Positions 21,078 through 28,982 of a stretch of DNA of 59,920 nucleotides are shown here, piece after piece. This DNA is from Muribaculaceae bacterium (GTDB taxonomy: Bacteria > Bacteroidota > Bacteroidia > Bacteroidales > Muribaculaceae), in NCBI GenBank assembly GCA_029060285.1, contig JAIDUH010000069.1:1-59920 (forward strand), written 5' to 3'. Position 1 is the stretch's first letter, and each line of letters starts with the position of its first letter. The notes below the pieces were generated by a model. It ran no database searches. It was given only the letters and a program-made list of their open reading frames with translations, and was not told the origin of the DNA. The position numbers and the translations under genes are program-made.

Positions 21078-21716
21078 TTAGAAGTCGATTTTGCCTTGTT
21101 TTGCTGCTTCGAGCATCTTTGTGCCCGGCATCAAGAAAACTTCAAGCCGACGATTTTTATCTCTATTTTCAATGGAGGTATTCGGAACGAGAGGAGCTTC
21201 ATCGCCAAACGCATATGAGAAAGTGAAAGAAGTGTCGGCACCTTGATTTTCAAACCACTCAGTGACTGCATCCACTCTATCGGCAGTAATATTGTCACGA
21301 TACTGAACGGAACCGGTATTGTCCGTATGCATGACAAGGAGCACACGAAACATATCCGGATCTTTCATATATCTTTTGATTGGATTAAGATATTTGGAAG
21401 CACCCTCTGAAAGATCTGTGGAATTAGGAGCGAAGAGTTCACTGGAGGGAATAGTAATCAGTATCACCTCCTTCTTTCTATATGCCTCTATGCTGCACTT
21501 CCCTTGTTTGGGAGATAACGGGCCATTCATAAGTTTCTGTCTTGCCTCAAGATCTTGAAACTTACGGATTAGTTCAGCTGCCTTAGGCTCAGATGAGAGG
21601 TCGACAGACTTTATCATCTGAGCGAAAGTCATATCTTCAAGGTTTTCTTGGGCTGAAGCAGAGATGCCAAACAATCCAAAGACGAACAGTAAATATAATA
21701 ATCTGCAAATTTTCAT
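21078..21716 (-). CDS. OmpA-family cell-envelope protein
   Basis: A 212-residue exported protein. I chose the ATG at 21716, which begins a signal peptide (MKICRLLYLLFVFGLFGISASAQ), rather than an in-frame TTG eight codons upstream. The C-terminal ~120 residues are an OmpA-like peptidoglycan-associated domain: TIPSSELFAPNSTDL, LLVMHTDNTGSVQYRD, ITADRVDAV and NRDKNRRLEVF follow the family order. No N-terminal beta-barrel is present. It probably sits in the periplasm contacting peptidoglycan. It lies 20 bp before nspC. Confidence 0.85.
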   Translation of the reverse strand: MKICRLLYLLFVFGLFGISASAQENLEDMTFAQMIKSVDLSSEPKAAELIRKFQDLEARQKLMNGPLSPKQGKCSIEAYRKKEVILITIPSSELFAPNSTDLSEGASKYLNPIKRYMKDPDMFRVLLVMHTDNTGSVQYRDNITADRVDAVTEWFENQGADTSFTFSYAFGDEAPLVPNTSIENRDKNRRLEVFLMPGTKMLEAAKQGKIDF

Positions 21717-21805
21717 ATATTTCTTATTGAGATCACGCAATTAGCTTAAAGCACCCCACCTAAGCAACTCGACTCAGGCGAGGAATCTATCAAGCCATTC
21801 ATATG

Positions 21806-22345
21806 TCAGTTTAAATCGAGGAGACCTTCGGGGAGGTTCATATGAATGGTCTTGGAGTCCTCGTCCATTTTCTCTATGAAATCTTCTGTAAGAGGAATGT
21901 AGACGGTATTACCCACAGGCGTTTCAACAATGAAGAGTTCGTTTTCGGTATTTGTATCAATTTCTACCACCTTGCCGATTACCCCAGCATCTTTATCTTC
22001 AATAGTCCATCCGATAAGATCATCATAGAGAGCATATTCCTCATCGAAATTCTCGAGCATAAATTCCTTAAGTCGCTCACGCAGAGCATAGACTGTCTTA
22101 TTGACAAGTTTCTTTGCCTCAATCTCGCTTTCTATACCTTCAAATTTGACCAGATAGGAAAAAGAACCTTTAGTGCGCACACTCTCTGCATAAAACGGCA
22201 CGTAGATTCCATCTATGTCAAGAATAGCTGGATTCCCTTCCTCAAGATAACCCGGGTCTATGTCGAGCACCAAATTCATCTCTCCTTTAAGAGCATGAGT
22301 CTTCAGAAGTTTTCCTACTGAAGTGATTTCGTCTTCCTTTATCAT
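21806..22345 (-). CDS. rimM: Ribosome maturation factor RimM
   Basis: A 179-residue RimM of normal size, needed for late 30S subunit assembly near ribosomal protein S19. The N-terminal beta-barrel contains VGKLLKTHALKGEM; the C-terminal PRC-barrel contains LIGWTIEDKDAGVIGKV and NTVYIPLTEDFI. Its start overlaps the murA stop by one base. About 90 bp separate it from the OmpA gene; that gap holds an 8-bp stem (about 21756-21779) and no gene. Confidence 0.96.
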   Translation of the reverse strand: MIKEDEITSVGKLLKTHALKGEMNLVLDIDPGYLEEGNPAILDIDGIYVPFYAESVRTKGSFSYLVKFEGIESEIEAKKLVNKTVYALRERLKEFMLENFDEEYALYDDLIGWTIEDKDAGVIGKVVEIDTNTENELFIVETPVGNTVYIPLTEDFIEKMDEDSKTIHMNLPEGLLDLN

Positions 22346-23652
22346 CAGTTTCTGAATATTTTTGCCCCGAGAGAGTTGAGGCGTTCATCAATATGCTCAT
22401 ATCCCCTGTCGATCTGGTCGATATTCTCAATGCGGCTCGTCCCCTTAGCAGACATAGCTGCCATAAGAAGCGCAATACCAGCCCTGATATCAGGGCTTAC
22501 CATACGGGCAGCCTTCAGAGAATTGAATTTTCCACTTCCAATGACAGCCGCCCTATGAGGGTCACACAGAATGATCCTTGCACCCATATCAATCAGCTTG
22601 TCGACAAAGAAAAGACGGCTTTCAAACATCTTTTGATGGATAAGCACGCTTCCCTTGGCTTGTGTAGCTGCCACAAGGAAAATACTTAAAAGGTCGGGAG
22701 AAAGTCCGGGCCATGTGGCATCAGCAATCGTCATTATCGAACCATCAATAAATGTCTCTATCTCATATATTTCTTTCTGATTAATGACAATATCATCGCC
22801 CCTGACACTGAGATTGATTCCAAGACGGGAGAACGCATCGGGGATTATGCCAAGATCCCGCACACCGACATTCTTAAGCGTAAGATTGCTGCCAGTCATA
22901 GCTGCGATGCCTATGAAACTTCCCACCTCAATCATATCAGGAAGAAGACGATGGTTAGCACCCCACAGGGATTCGACTCCAGTGATGGTCAGCAGGTTAC
23001 TCCCGATTCCATCAATTTTTGCACCCATACGAACAAGCATTCGGCAAAGTTGCTGCACATATGGTTCGCATGCGGCATTGTAGATGGTAGTCTTTCCCTT
23101 TGCAAGGACAGCCGCCATGACAAGATTAGCAGTACCGGTCACAGAAGCCTCATCGAGAAGCATATAGACGCCATTAAGACCACCGGGCGCAGTAATATTG
23201 TAGACACGTTTTGAAGAATCATAATCAAATTTTCCTCCAAGCCTTTCTAAACCTACAAGGTGGGTGTCAAGTCTGCGGCGACCAATCTTATCTCCACCGG
23301 GCTTTGGCAGAACAGCTTCACCGAAACGGGCCACGAGCGGACCGATTATCATTACGGATCCTCTTAGGGACTGAGCCTTCTTGAGGAACTCTTCGGTATG
23401 GAGAAAACCCAAATTTACATTATCAGCTTGAAACTCACATGTATGACGATCCAGATATGAAGTCTTGACCCCGAGATGAGTCATCAGGTCGACAAGATTA
23501 TTGACATCGGCAATATCAGGAAGATTTGATATTGTCACCTTCTCTGAGGTGAGAAGAGTAGCACAAATCACCTGCAATGCCTCATTCTTAGCACCCTGGG
23601 GTTCAATGGAGCCTTGGAGACGGCAACCACCTTCCACAATGAATTCGCTCAT
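22345..23652 (-). CDS. murA: UDP-N-acetylglucosamine 1-carboxyvinyltransferase with Asp in the fosfomycin-target position
   Basis: A 435-residue MurA that adds enolpyruvate from PEP to UDP-GlcNAc, the first committed step of peptidoglycan synthesis. Family motifs include PQGAKNEALQ near the N-terminus and LRGSVMIIGPLVARFG. The active-site loop reads KPGGDKIGRR: Asp121 occupies the position of the cysteine alkylated by fosfomycin in E. coli MurA. Asp in this position is active but fosfomycin-resistant in other bacteria. The gene sits in a rimM-murA-DUF4290-tsaB cluster. Confidence 0.97.
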   Translation of the reverse strand: MSEFIVEGGCRLQGSIEPQGAKNEALQVICATLLTSEKVTISNLPDIADVNNLVDLMTHLGVKTSYLDRHTCEFQADNVNLGFLHTEEFLKKAQSLRGSVMIIGPLVARFGEAVLPKPGGDKIGRRRLDTHLVGLERLGGKFDYDSSKRVYNITAPGGLNGVYMLLDEASVTGTANLVMAAVLAKGKTTIYNAACEPYVQQLCRMLVRMGAKIDGIGSNLLTITGVESLWGANHRLLPDMIEVGSFIGIAAMTGSNLTLKNVGVRDLGIIPDAFSRLGINLSVRGDDIVINQKEIYEIETFIDGSIMTIADATWPGLSPDLLSIFLVAATQAKGSVLIHQKMFESRLFFVDKLIDMGARIILCDPHRAAVIGSGKFNSLKAARMVSPDIRAGIALLMAAMSAKGTSRIENIDQIDRGYEHIDERLNSLGAKIFRN

Positions 23653-23657
23653 TTTGA

Positions 23658-24338
23658 TCAGTAGTTTTGTCGGTTGTTTTTCTTTTTATTCTTATTCTGC
23701 TTGATCGGTGTCACCTCCTGATAATCATGAAGATGAATATCCCCTGGCATCAGATCAATTTTCCCGTTGCTAATAAAGCACAGGTCGCGAAGCACCTTGG
23801 CATCACTCACACTTTCCTTGTTATGAGCGAGCATAAGCTTTTTCATATGATTGGCAATTACCCCGATGAGATTCTTACGTTCTTCAGACTCTTCCATATC
23901 AGCAACAGTGAGCACCATATTCTGGATATGCTTACCATAATAACGGAATACAATTTCACGCGAATTGCTGTAAGGGATCGGCTCCGGAACGGGATTAGTC
24001 TCCTCAGCCCTAATCACGGGAACGGGGAAATCAATATCGAGTTCGAAGCGCGACATTATGTTTATATGGTCCCAGATCTTCTGCTGACCGTTAGGATCTT
24101 TCTTAAGAGCCGGAAAAAGAATTGTCATGATGTCTGCAATAGCTAAGGCACAACGAGTGCGTTCCTCACGATCCGGGATGGAAACACAAAAATCGACAAG
24201 ATTTTGAATGTTTCTGCCATATTCATTCAGAAGGATAGGCTCCATACCCGTATTATAGGGAATCATATTTATTATATCCGGAGAGACAGGAGCATTACCT
24301 ATTTCCCGGAGGTTTATGTCGGCTGCAGTATTTTCCAC
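23658..24338 (-). CDS. DUF4290 family protein
   Basis: A 226-residue Bacteroidetes-specific protein. MIPYNTGMEPILLNEYGRNIQ at about 25-45 and the repeated RYYGKHIQNMV motif are typical of DUF4290. The C-terminus is a Lys/Asn-rich tail (KQNKNKKKNNRQ), suggesting contact with nucleic acid. No signal or membrane segment is seen. Its function is unknown. It lies 5 bp before murA, with which it is probably cotranscribed. Confidence 0.88.
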   Translation of the reverse strand: MENTAADINLREIGNAPVSPDIINMIPYNTGMEPILLNEYGRNIQNLVDFCVSIPDREERTRCALAIADIMTILFPALKKDPNGQQKIWDHINIMSRFELDIDFPVPVIRAEETNPVPEPIPYSNSREIVFRYYGKHIQNMVLTVADMEESEERKNLIGVIANHMKKLMLAHNKESVSDAKVLRDLCFISNGKIDLMPGDIHLHDYQEVTPIKQNKNKKKNNRQNY

Positions 24339-24379
24339 TTTCGAGTCTTGTTTTTTTATTTATCTTGTTAATAATTCAT

Positions 24380-25075
24380 TTACAAACCTTTGACATGTGA
24401 TTTCTTGGCTTCGTACTCTTTCAAGTATTCGGGAACGCTATAAGCCGTGTCAAGGAAATCAGATTCGCGGAAAGCTTTTTCAGCGAGAGCAGTCATGTCG
24501 GAAGCCTTAGGATTCACGCCTTCGAGCCAATGATACCTATCCCCTTTCAAAACCTCCTTAGACTTTGCCGATCCATCGCCCATGAAGTAAATATCACGCA
24601 GTCCGGGAAGATTGCCATAAGAATATTCATCTAAGATCAAAGGGGTTGGCTTCATCAATTCGTCAAGACGGAAATCGTAGGCAGCTGTGTAGACCTCCAT
24701 CCTCCGGGCATCAATCATCGGAACAAGGATTTCATCACCCTGCCAATCGATATTCCGGAACATTGCCTTAACCGCAATCAGCTTTAACGTCGAAACACCT
24801 ATTAGAGGAACATTTAGAGAAAAACAGAGACCTTTCGCCATCGAAAGACCAATTCTAAGACCCGTATAACTACCGGGACCCATACTTACAGCCACGGCAT
24901 CAATCTTCCATTCGCGGCGTCGAGCTTCCTTGACACATTCATCCACGAATGGTCCTATAGCCCGCGCATGGTTCATCTCCAGATCATCTTCCTTGCTGAA
25001 TTCAGCCAAACCTTCGTGGATAAGGGCTACGCTGCAGTATTTTCCGGAAGTTTCTATAGCAAGTATCGTGCTCAT
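24380..25075 (-). CDS. tsaB: tRNA N6-threonylcarbamoyladenosine synthesis protein TsaB
   Basis: A 231-residue ASKHA-fold protein that partners TsaD to make t6A37 in ANN-decoding tRNAs. It begins MSTILAIETSGKYCSVAL and contains MGPGSYTGLRIGLSMAKGL, the family signature. Metal and nucleotide residues of TsaD are absent, as expected for TsaB. It lies between the FAD dehydrogenase and DUF4290 genes. Confidence 0.94.
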   Translation of the reverse strand: MSTILAIETSGKYCSVALIHEGLAEFSKEDDLEMNHARAIGPFVDECVKEARRREWKIDAVAVSMGPGSYTGLRIGLSMAKGLCFSLNVPLIGVSTLKLIAVKAMFRNIDWQGDEILVPMIDARRMEVYTAAYDFRLDELMKPTPLILDEYSYGNLPGLRDIYFMGDGSAKSKEVLKGDRYHWLEGVNPKASDMTALAEKAFRESDFLDTAYSVPEYLKEYEAKKSHVKGL

Positions 25076-25099
25076 TGTGTTGTTTAATCGTTTAGGAAG

Positions 25100-26683
25100 T
25101 TAATCATTTAGGTGTGAGGAATCGGGTAGGTCTATGGTTTTGCGGATGCTCTGAGCACATCGCATACCGTCGATGGCAGCCGATACAATTCCTCCGGCAT
25201 ATCCAGCCCCTTCTCCGGCAGGATAAAGACCGTCAATATCTACATGGCAAAGGGTTTCTTTATCCCTTGGAATCCTGACAGGACTGGAAGTGCGCGACTC
25301 AAGCCCGATCAGAATAGCATTATTGTCGAGAAAACCTTTTGCCTTACGTCCGAATTCCCTGAAGCCTTTCTGAAGCCTTTCCCCTATGAACGGAGGAAGC
25401 ATCCTGTCTATTCTCGCCTCATACAGACCGGGCAGATAACTTGAGGGAGGAAGAGTCTTCGAATCCTTACCTTCAACAAAATCCTTCATCCTCTGAGCCG
25501 GCGCCACAATGCTATCATCAGATTCCTTATAGAACTTCTTTTCGAGATCTTCCACCATATCAAGCATCTCAAACTCTCCACGGCCTGCATATTCCGGAAA
25601 ATCTCCAGGACGAAGCTCAACAACCATTCCTGAATTAGCCCATATGCTGCTTCTGGCAGAAGCGGACATACCGTTGACCACAAGTTCTTCTTGACCACTT
25701 CCGGCAGGCACAACCACTCCTCCGGGACACATACAGAAACTATACACTCCACGGCCATCCACTTGAGTCACGAAATTGTATTCAGCAGCAGGAAGCCATC
25801 GACCGCGACCGGCAGGATTATGGTATTGTATCTGATCAATCAGGCGTTGAGGGTGTTCGAGGCGGACTCCCACTGCGAGTCCTTTCGCCTCCATCTTCAC
25901 GCCCACGAGGGCGAGACTGCGATAGACATCGCGTGCAGAGTGTCCTGTAGCAAGGATAACAGCATCACCCATTATCTTATTTCCATCAGAAGTTTCGACA
26001 CCCCTCACCTTTCCATCTTCAATCAAAAGTCTATCCACTTTGGTCCGGAAATGAACTTCTCCCCCGGAGGCAATGATAGTGTTCCGAATATTTTTCATAA
26101 TACCGGGAAGACGATCGCTGCCTATATGCGGATGGGAATCTATCAAGATATTCTCATCAGCACCATGCTGCACAAGAAGTGACAATACTTCAACCGGATT
26201 ACCTCGCTTTTTACTTCTTGTATAGAGTTTACCGTCAGAAAAAGTCCCAGCTCCTCCTTCCCCAAAGCAATAGTTGGATTCAGGATCGATTTTCCGCTCA
26301 CGGTTTAAGGTAGCGATATCGAGACGTCGGGAATCTACATCTTTCCCACGTTCCAACACGATCGGGCGCAAGCCAAGGCGGATGCACTCAAGGGCAGCAA
26401 AAAGCCCTGCCGGACCGGCCCCGACAATGATCACAACATGACCAGAACCGGAAACATCCCGGAACTTCACAGGAACATAACCGGAAGGAACCTCTTTGTC
26501 GTCGCCGGAGGCAATCCTTACGGTAAGGTTTATAATTATGTCACGCTTACGGGCATCCACTGAACGCTTTATGATTTTCCAATCATTTACCTTACAGCCG
26601 GCAGCTCCAAAGACCTTTGGGGCAAGCATCGACGGCTGACAAGCAACTTCAGGCGATACACGAAGGGAAATATCCTTTATCAT
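25100..26683 (-). CDS. Uncharacterised FAD-dependent dehydrogenase (COG2509-like)
   Basis: A 527-residue flavoprotein. Residues 1-75 form a small N-terminal domain seen in this family. The dinucleotide-binding motif VGAGPAGLFAALE is near 88-100. GEGGAGTFSDGKLYTR is a family hallmark, and YPAGEGAGYAGGIVSAAIDG near the C-terminus closes the FAD site. The substrate is unknown. It is the first gene of the minus-strand cluster ending at 18886. Confidence 0.9.
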   Translation of the reverse strand: MIKDISLRVSPEVACQPSMLAPKVFGAAGCKVNDWKIIKRSVDARKRDIIINLTVRIASGDDKEVPSGYVPVKFRDVSGSGHVVIIVGAGPAGLFAALECIRLGLRPIVLERGKDVDSRRLDIATLNRERKIDPESNYCFGEGGAGTFSDGKLYTRSKKRGNPVEVLSLLVQHGADENILIDSHPHIGSDRLPGIMKNIRNTIIASGGEVHFRTKVDRLLIEDGKVRGVETSDGNKIMGDAVILATGHSARDVYRSLALVGVKMEAKGLAVGVRLEHPQRLIDQIQYHNPAGRGRWLPAAEYNFVTQVDGRGVYSFCMCPGGVVVPAGSGQEELVVNGMSASARSSIWANSGMVVELRPGDFPEYAGRGEFEMLDMVEDLEKKFYKESDDSIVAPAQRMKDFVEGKDSKTLPPSSYLPGLYEARIDRMLPPFIGERLQKGFREFGRKAKGFLDNNAILIGLESRTSSPVRIPRDKETLCHVDIDGLYPAGEGAGYAGGIVSAAIDGMRCAQSIRKTIDLPDSSHLND

Positions 26684-26746
26684 AATCTTATTTTAGGAAA
26701 CAAAACCGCCTTAATAACGTTTTTAACTACAAAGTTAATAAATATT

Positions 26747-26778
26747 TTTGGCACTTCATAAAATATTGCTTAATTTTG
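26747..26778 (+). promoter_or_regulatory. Promoter upstream of the inverted-repeat element and HAD gene
   Basis: TTTG at 26747-26750 and TAATTTTG at 26771-26778 are separated by 20 bp, a near-ideal Bacteroidetes promoter. The expected start of transcription falls about 7 bases downstream, almost exactly where the inserted element begins (26786). Removing the element and one target copy would put an ATG 6 bases past the -7 box, implying a leaderless or differently started ancestral gene. Confidence 0.7.
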
Positions 26779-26785
26779 TACATTA

Positions 26786-26989
26786 GAAGTTGTTTAAACT
26801 TATTTACGAATTCAAAAAATCAATATAAAACACTAAAAATATGATTCTTTTTATTAATCTTCCGCCATCTTTTCGGCGTATTTCCCTTCATTCATCAGTC
26901 ACGATGCCCGCATCGCTCCTTCTTCATGAAGAAAAATCCGCTCGAAAACCTGACGAAATCTTAATAAAAAAATAAGTTTAAACAACTTC
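26786..26989 (+). mobile_element. 204-bp MITE-like element with perfect 20-bp terminal inverted repeats
   Basis: Both ends carry GAAGTTGTTTAAACTTATTT as perfect inverted repeats (26786-26805 and 26970-26989). TTA flanks the element on each side (26783-26785 and 26990-26992), consistent with a 3-bp target duplication. Each end is itself nearly palindromic (AAGTT, 5 bases, AACTT). Inside are an A-rich leader, a 44-codon ORF, a 5-bp hairpin (CGATG/CATCG, 26902-26915) and a 14-bp palindrome (TTCTTCATGAAGAA, 26920-26933). There is no transposase, so movement would need one encoded elsewhere. The first 74 bases recur identically at 59847. The right duplication supplies the A of the HAD gene's ATG. 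Confidence 0.82.
26841..26975 (+). CDS. 44-aa ORF carried inside the inverted-repeat element
   Basis: An open frame of 44 codons from ATG 26841 to TAA 26973-26975, the stop lying in the right terminal repeat. The A-rich context before the ATG (CACTAAAAAT) is what Bacteroidetes genes often have. The peptide begins MILFINLPPSFRR and has a charged second half (EEKSARKPDEILIKK); I recognise no family. It ends 16 bases before the HAD start, so it could couple translation or be a leader. It may equally be chance; conservation between copies would decide. Confidence 0.35.
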   Translation: MILFINLPPSFRRISLHSSVTMPASLLLHEEKSARKPDEILIKK

Positions 26990-26991
26990 TT

Positions 26992-27642
26992 ATGGAAAAA
27001 AAGAAAGATATAGGATGCTTGTTCGACCTTGACGGAGTATTGGTCGACAGCGAAAGAATATATACCAAAATATGGGAAGCCATCGAAAAGCAATGGCCTA
27101 CCGGAATAGAGAATTTTGCATATAAAATCAAGGGTACGACACTTGAAGACATCCTTGAAAGGTACTTTCCTGAAGAAGTGAGGGAAGACGTATCCAAAGA
27201 ACTAATCCGTCTTGAAGGCATGATGATCTATGAGGCATTGCCGGGAGCAATCGGGTTTCTTGATACATTAAGGCAGAAAGAGATACCCATTGCTTTGGTG
27301 ACAAGCAGCAATGGGCTCAAGATGGATCATTTATGGACAGACATGCCCGGATTTAAGGAAAAGTTTGACGTCATCATTACAGGAGACGAAGTGAAGCACT
27401 CAAAACCAAGTCCTGAAGGATATCTGACAGCCGCAGCAGCTTTAGGCGTCAATCCGGAGAGATGTGCCGTTTTTGAAGATTCATTGCAAGGAGTAAAGGC
27501 AGGGAAAGCTGCCGGGGCTTTTGTCATAGGCATTGCAGGCACCCTCAAGGCATCAGACATCGCTCCTTACAGTGACATTGTAGTCAATGCCGTAGCAGAC
27601 ATCAACGCCAATCAACTTGAAGAAGTATTAAAGGGCAGGTAA
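26992..27642 (+). CDS. HAD-superfamily phosphatase/phosphomutase (beta-phosphoglucomutase-like)
   Basis: A 216-residue HAD subfamily IA hydrolase. Motif I is LFDLDGVLVDSE, with nucleophile Asp12 and acid/base Asp14. Motif II is VTSSN, motif III Lys is in KHSKPSPEGYL, and motif IV is VFEDSLQGVKAG. A four-helix cap sits between motifs I and II. A sugar phosphate or phosphoglycolate-like metabolite is the likely substrate. The ATG overlaps the target duplication of the inserted element, so its leader is now the element. Confidence 0.9.
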   Translation: MEKKKDIGCLFDLDGVLVDSERIYTKIWEAIEKQWPTGIENFAYKIKGTTLEDILERYFPEEVREDVSKELIRLEGMMIYEALPGAIGFLDTLRQKEIPIALVTSSNGLKMDHLWTDMPGFKEKFDVIITGDEVKHSKPSPEGYLTAAAALGVNPERCAVFEDSLQGVKAGKAAGAFVIGIAGTLKASDIAPYSDIVVNAVADINANQLEEVLKGR

Positions 27643-27701
27643 CGGAGAGTGGAGAGTGTGGATCGAAATTATAAGAAAGTAGTATTGACAGCAGAGGATA
27701 A

Positions 27702-28982
27702 ATGAACAATTTTGAGCCCTTGGCGGAACGCCTGCGTCCCACCACCCTCGATGATTATATCGGGCAGAAGCATCTTGTAGGAGAAGGAGGAATCATACGC
27801 AATATGATAGAATCCGGCAAGGTCAATTCCTTCATTCTTTGGGGACCTCCCGGAGTTGGGAAGACCACACTCGCCCGCATAATAGCCAATACGATAGATG
27901 TGCCATTTTATACGCTGAGCGCCGTAACCTCCGGAGTGAAGGATGTCAGGGATGTACTTGAAAAATGCTCCCGCGAAGCTTCGAGCGTATTTGCCAAGGG
28001 ACGCCCCATCCTTTTCATAGATGAAATCCATCGATTCAACAAAGCGCAACAGGATTCTTTGTTAGGAGCTGTAGAAAAAGGAGTCGTGACCCTTATAGGA
28101 GCCACGACCGAGAACCCTTCTTTTGAAGTGATACGCCCACTTTTGAGCCGGGCTCAAGTGTATACCCTGAAGCCGCTGGAGGAAGAAGATCTCCAGACTC
28201 TTCTTGACAGAGCCATTAAAAACGACCGGTTGATGTCAAAACGAGAAGTTGAGGTGAAGTCAACCAAAGCTCTTTTCAGGTTTGCAGGGGGAGATGCCCG
28301 TAAACTTCTGAATATTCTCGACTTGCTTGAACAGAGTGTAGCAGAAGGGGCACCGGTAGTGATTGACGATGAGTTTGTCACAAACAGCCTTCAGGTAAAT
28401 CCGGCAGCATATGATCGAAATGGAGAGATGCATTATGACATCATATCAGCTTTCATCAAGTCAGTGCGCGGCAGTGATCCTGACGCTGCCATCTATTGGC
28501 TTGCCAGAATGGTAGCAGGAGGAGAAGACCCTAAGTTCATCGCCAGAAGGCTTGTTATACTTGCCGCCGAAGATATAGGGCTTGCAAATCCCAACGCACT
28601 ACTGCTTGCAAATGCCACTTTTGATGCATTGCAGAAAATCGGATGGCCGGAAGGAAGGATAATCTTGGCGGAATGCACCATTTATCTCGCCACATCCCCG
28701 AAGAGCAATTCTGCTTATCTTTCCATCGACAATGCACTAGAAATGGTAAGAAAGACCGGAGACTTACCCGTGCCTTTACATCTTCGCAATGCCCCTACAT
28801 CACTGATGAAAGAGATGGGCTACGGTCACGACTACAAGTATGCGCATGATTTCAAGAATCATTATGCCGCCCAACAATATCTTCCGGATGCTCTTGTCGG
28901 AGCCCAATTCTGGATGCCACAGCCAAACCCGGCTGAATCAAAACTGGAAGCATATATGAGGTCATTGCGCAATAACGCTTAG
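27702..28982 (+). CDS. rarA: Replication-associated recombination protein A (RarA/MgsA)
   Basis: A 426-residue AAA+ ATPase that acts at stalled replication forks. Walker A is [12 protein letters not shown], Walker B is [15 protein letters not shown], and the sensor stretch is [12 protein letters not shown]. The C-terminal tetramerisation region includes [16 protein letters not shown] and the ending [10 protein letters not shown]. Its 3' end overlaps the 3' end of uvrA on the other strand by 21 bp. The stop is TAG. Confidence 0.96.
   Translation: MNNFEPLAERLRPTTLDDYIGQKHLVGEGGIIRNMIESGKVNSFILWGPPGVGKTTLARIIANTIDVPFYTLSAVTSGVKDVRDVLEKCSREASSVFAKGRPILFIDEIHRFNKAQQDSLLGAVEKGVVTLIGATTENPSFEVIRPLLSRAQVYTLKPLEEEDLQTLLDRAIKNDRLMSKREVEVKSTKALFRFAGGDARKLLNILDLLEQSVAEGAPVVIDDEFVTNSLQVNPAAYDRNGEMHYDIISAFIKSVRGSDPDAAIYWLARMVAGGEDPKFIARRLVILAAEDIGLANPNALLLANATFDALQKIGWPEGRIILAECTIYLATSPKSNSAYLSIDNALEMVRKTGDLPVPLHLRNAPTSLMKEMGYGHDYKYAHDFKNHYAAQQYLPDALVGAQFWMPQPNPAESKLEAYMRSLRNNA

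Noticed and set aside
21733..21805. Possible tRNA between rimM and the OmpA gene
   Set aside because: Only one 8-bp stem is present; no cloverleaf arms, T-loop or CCA end could be found on either strand.
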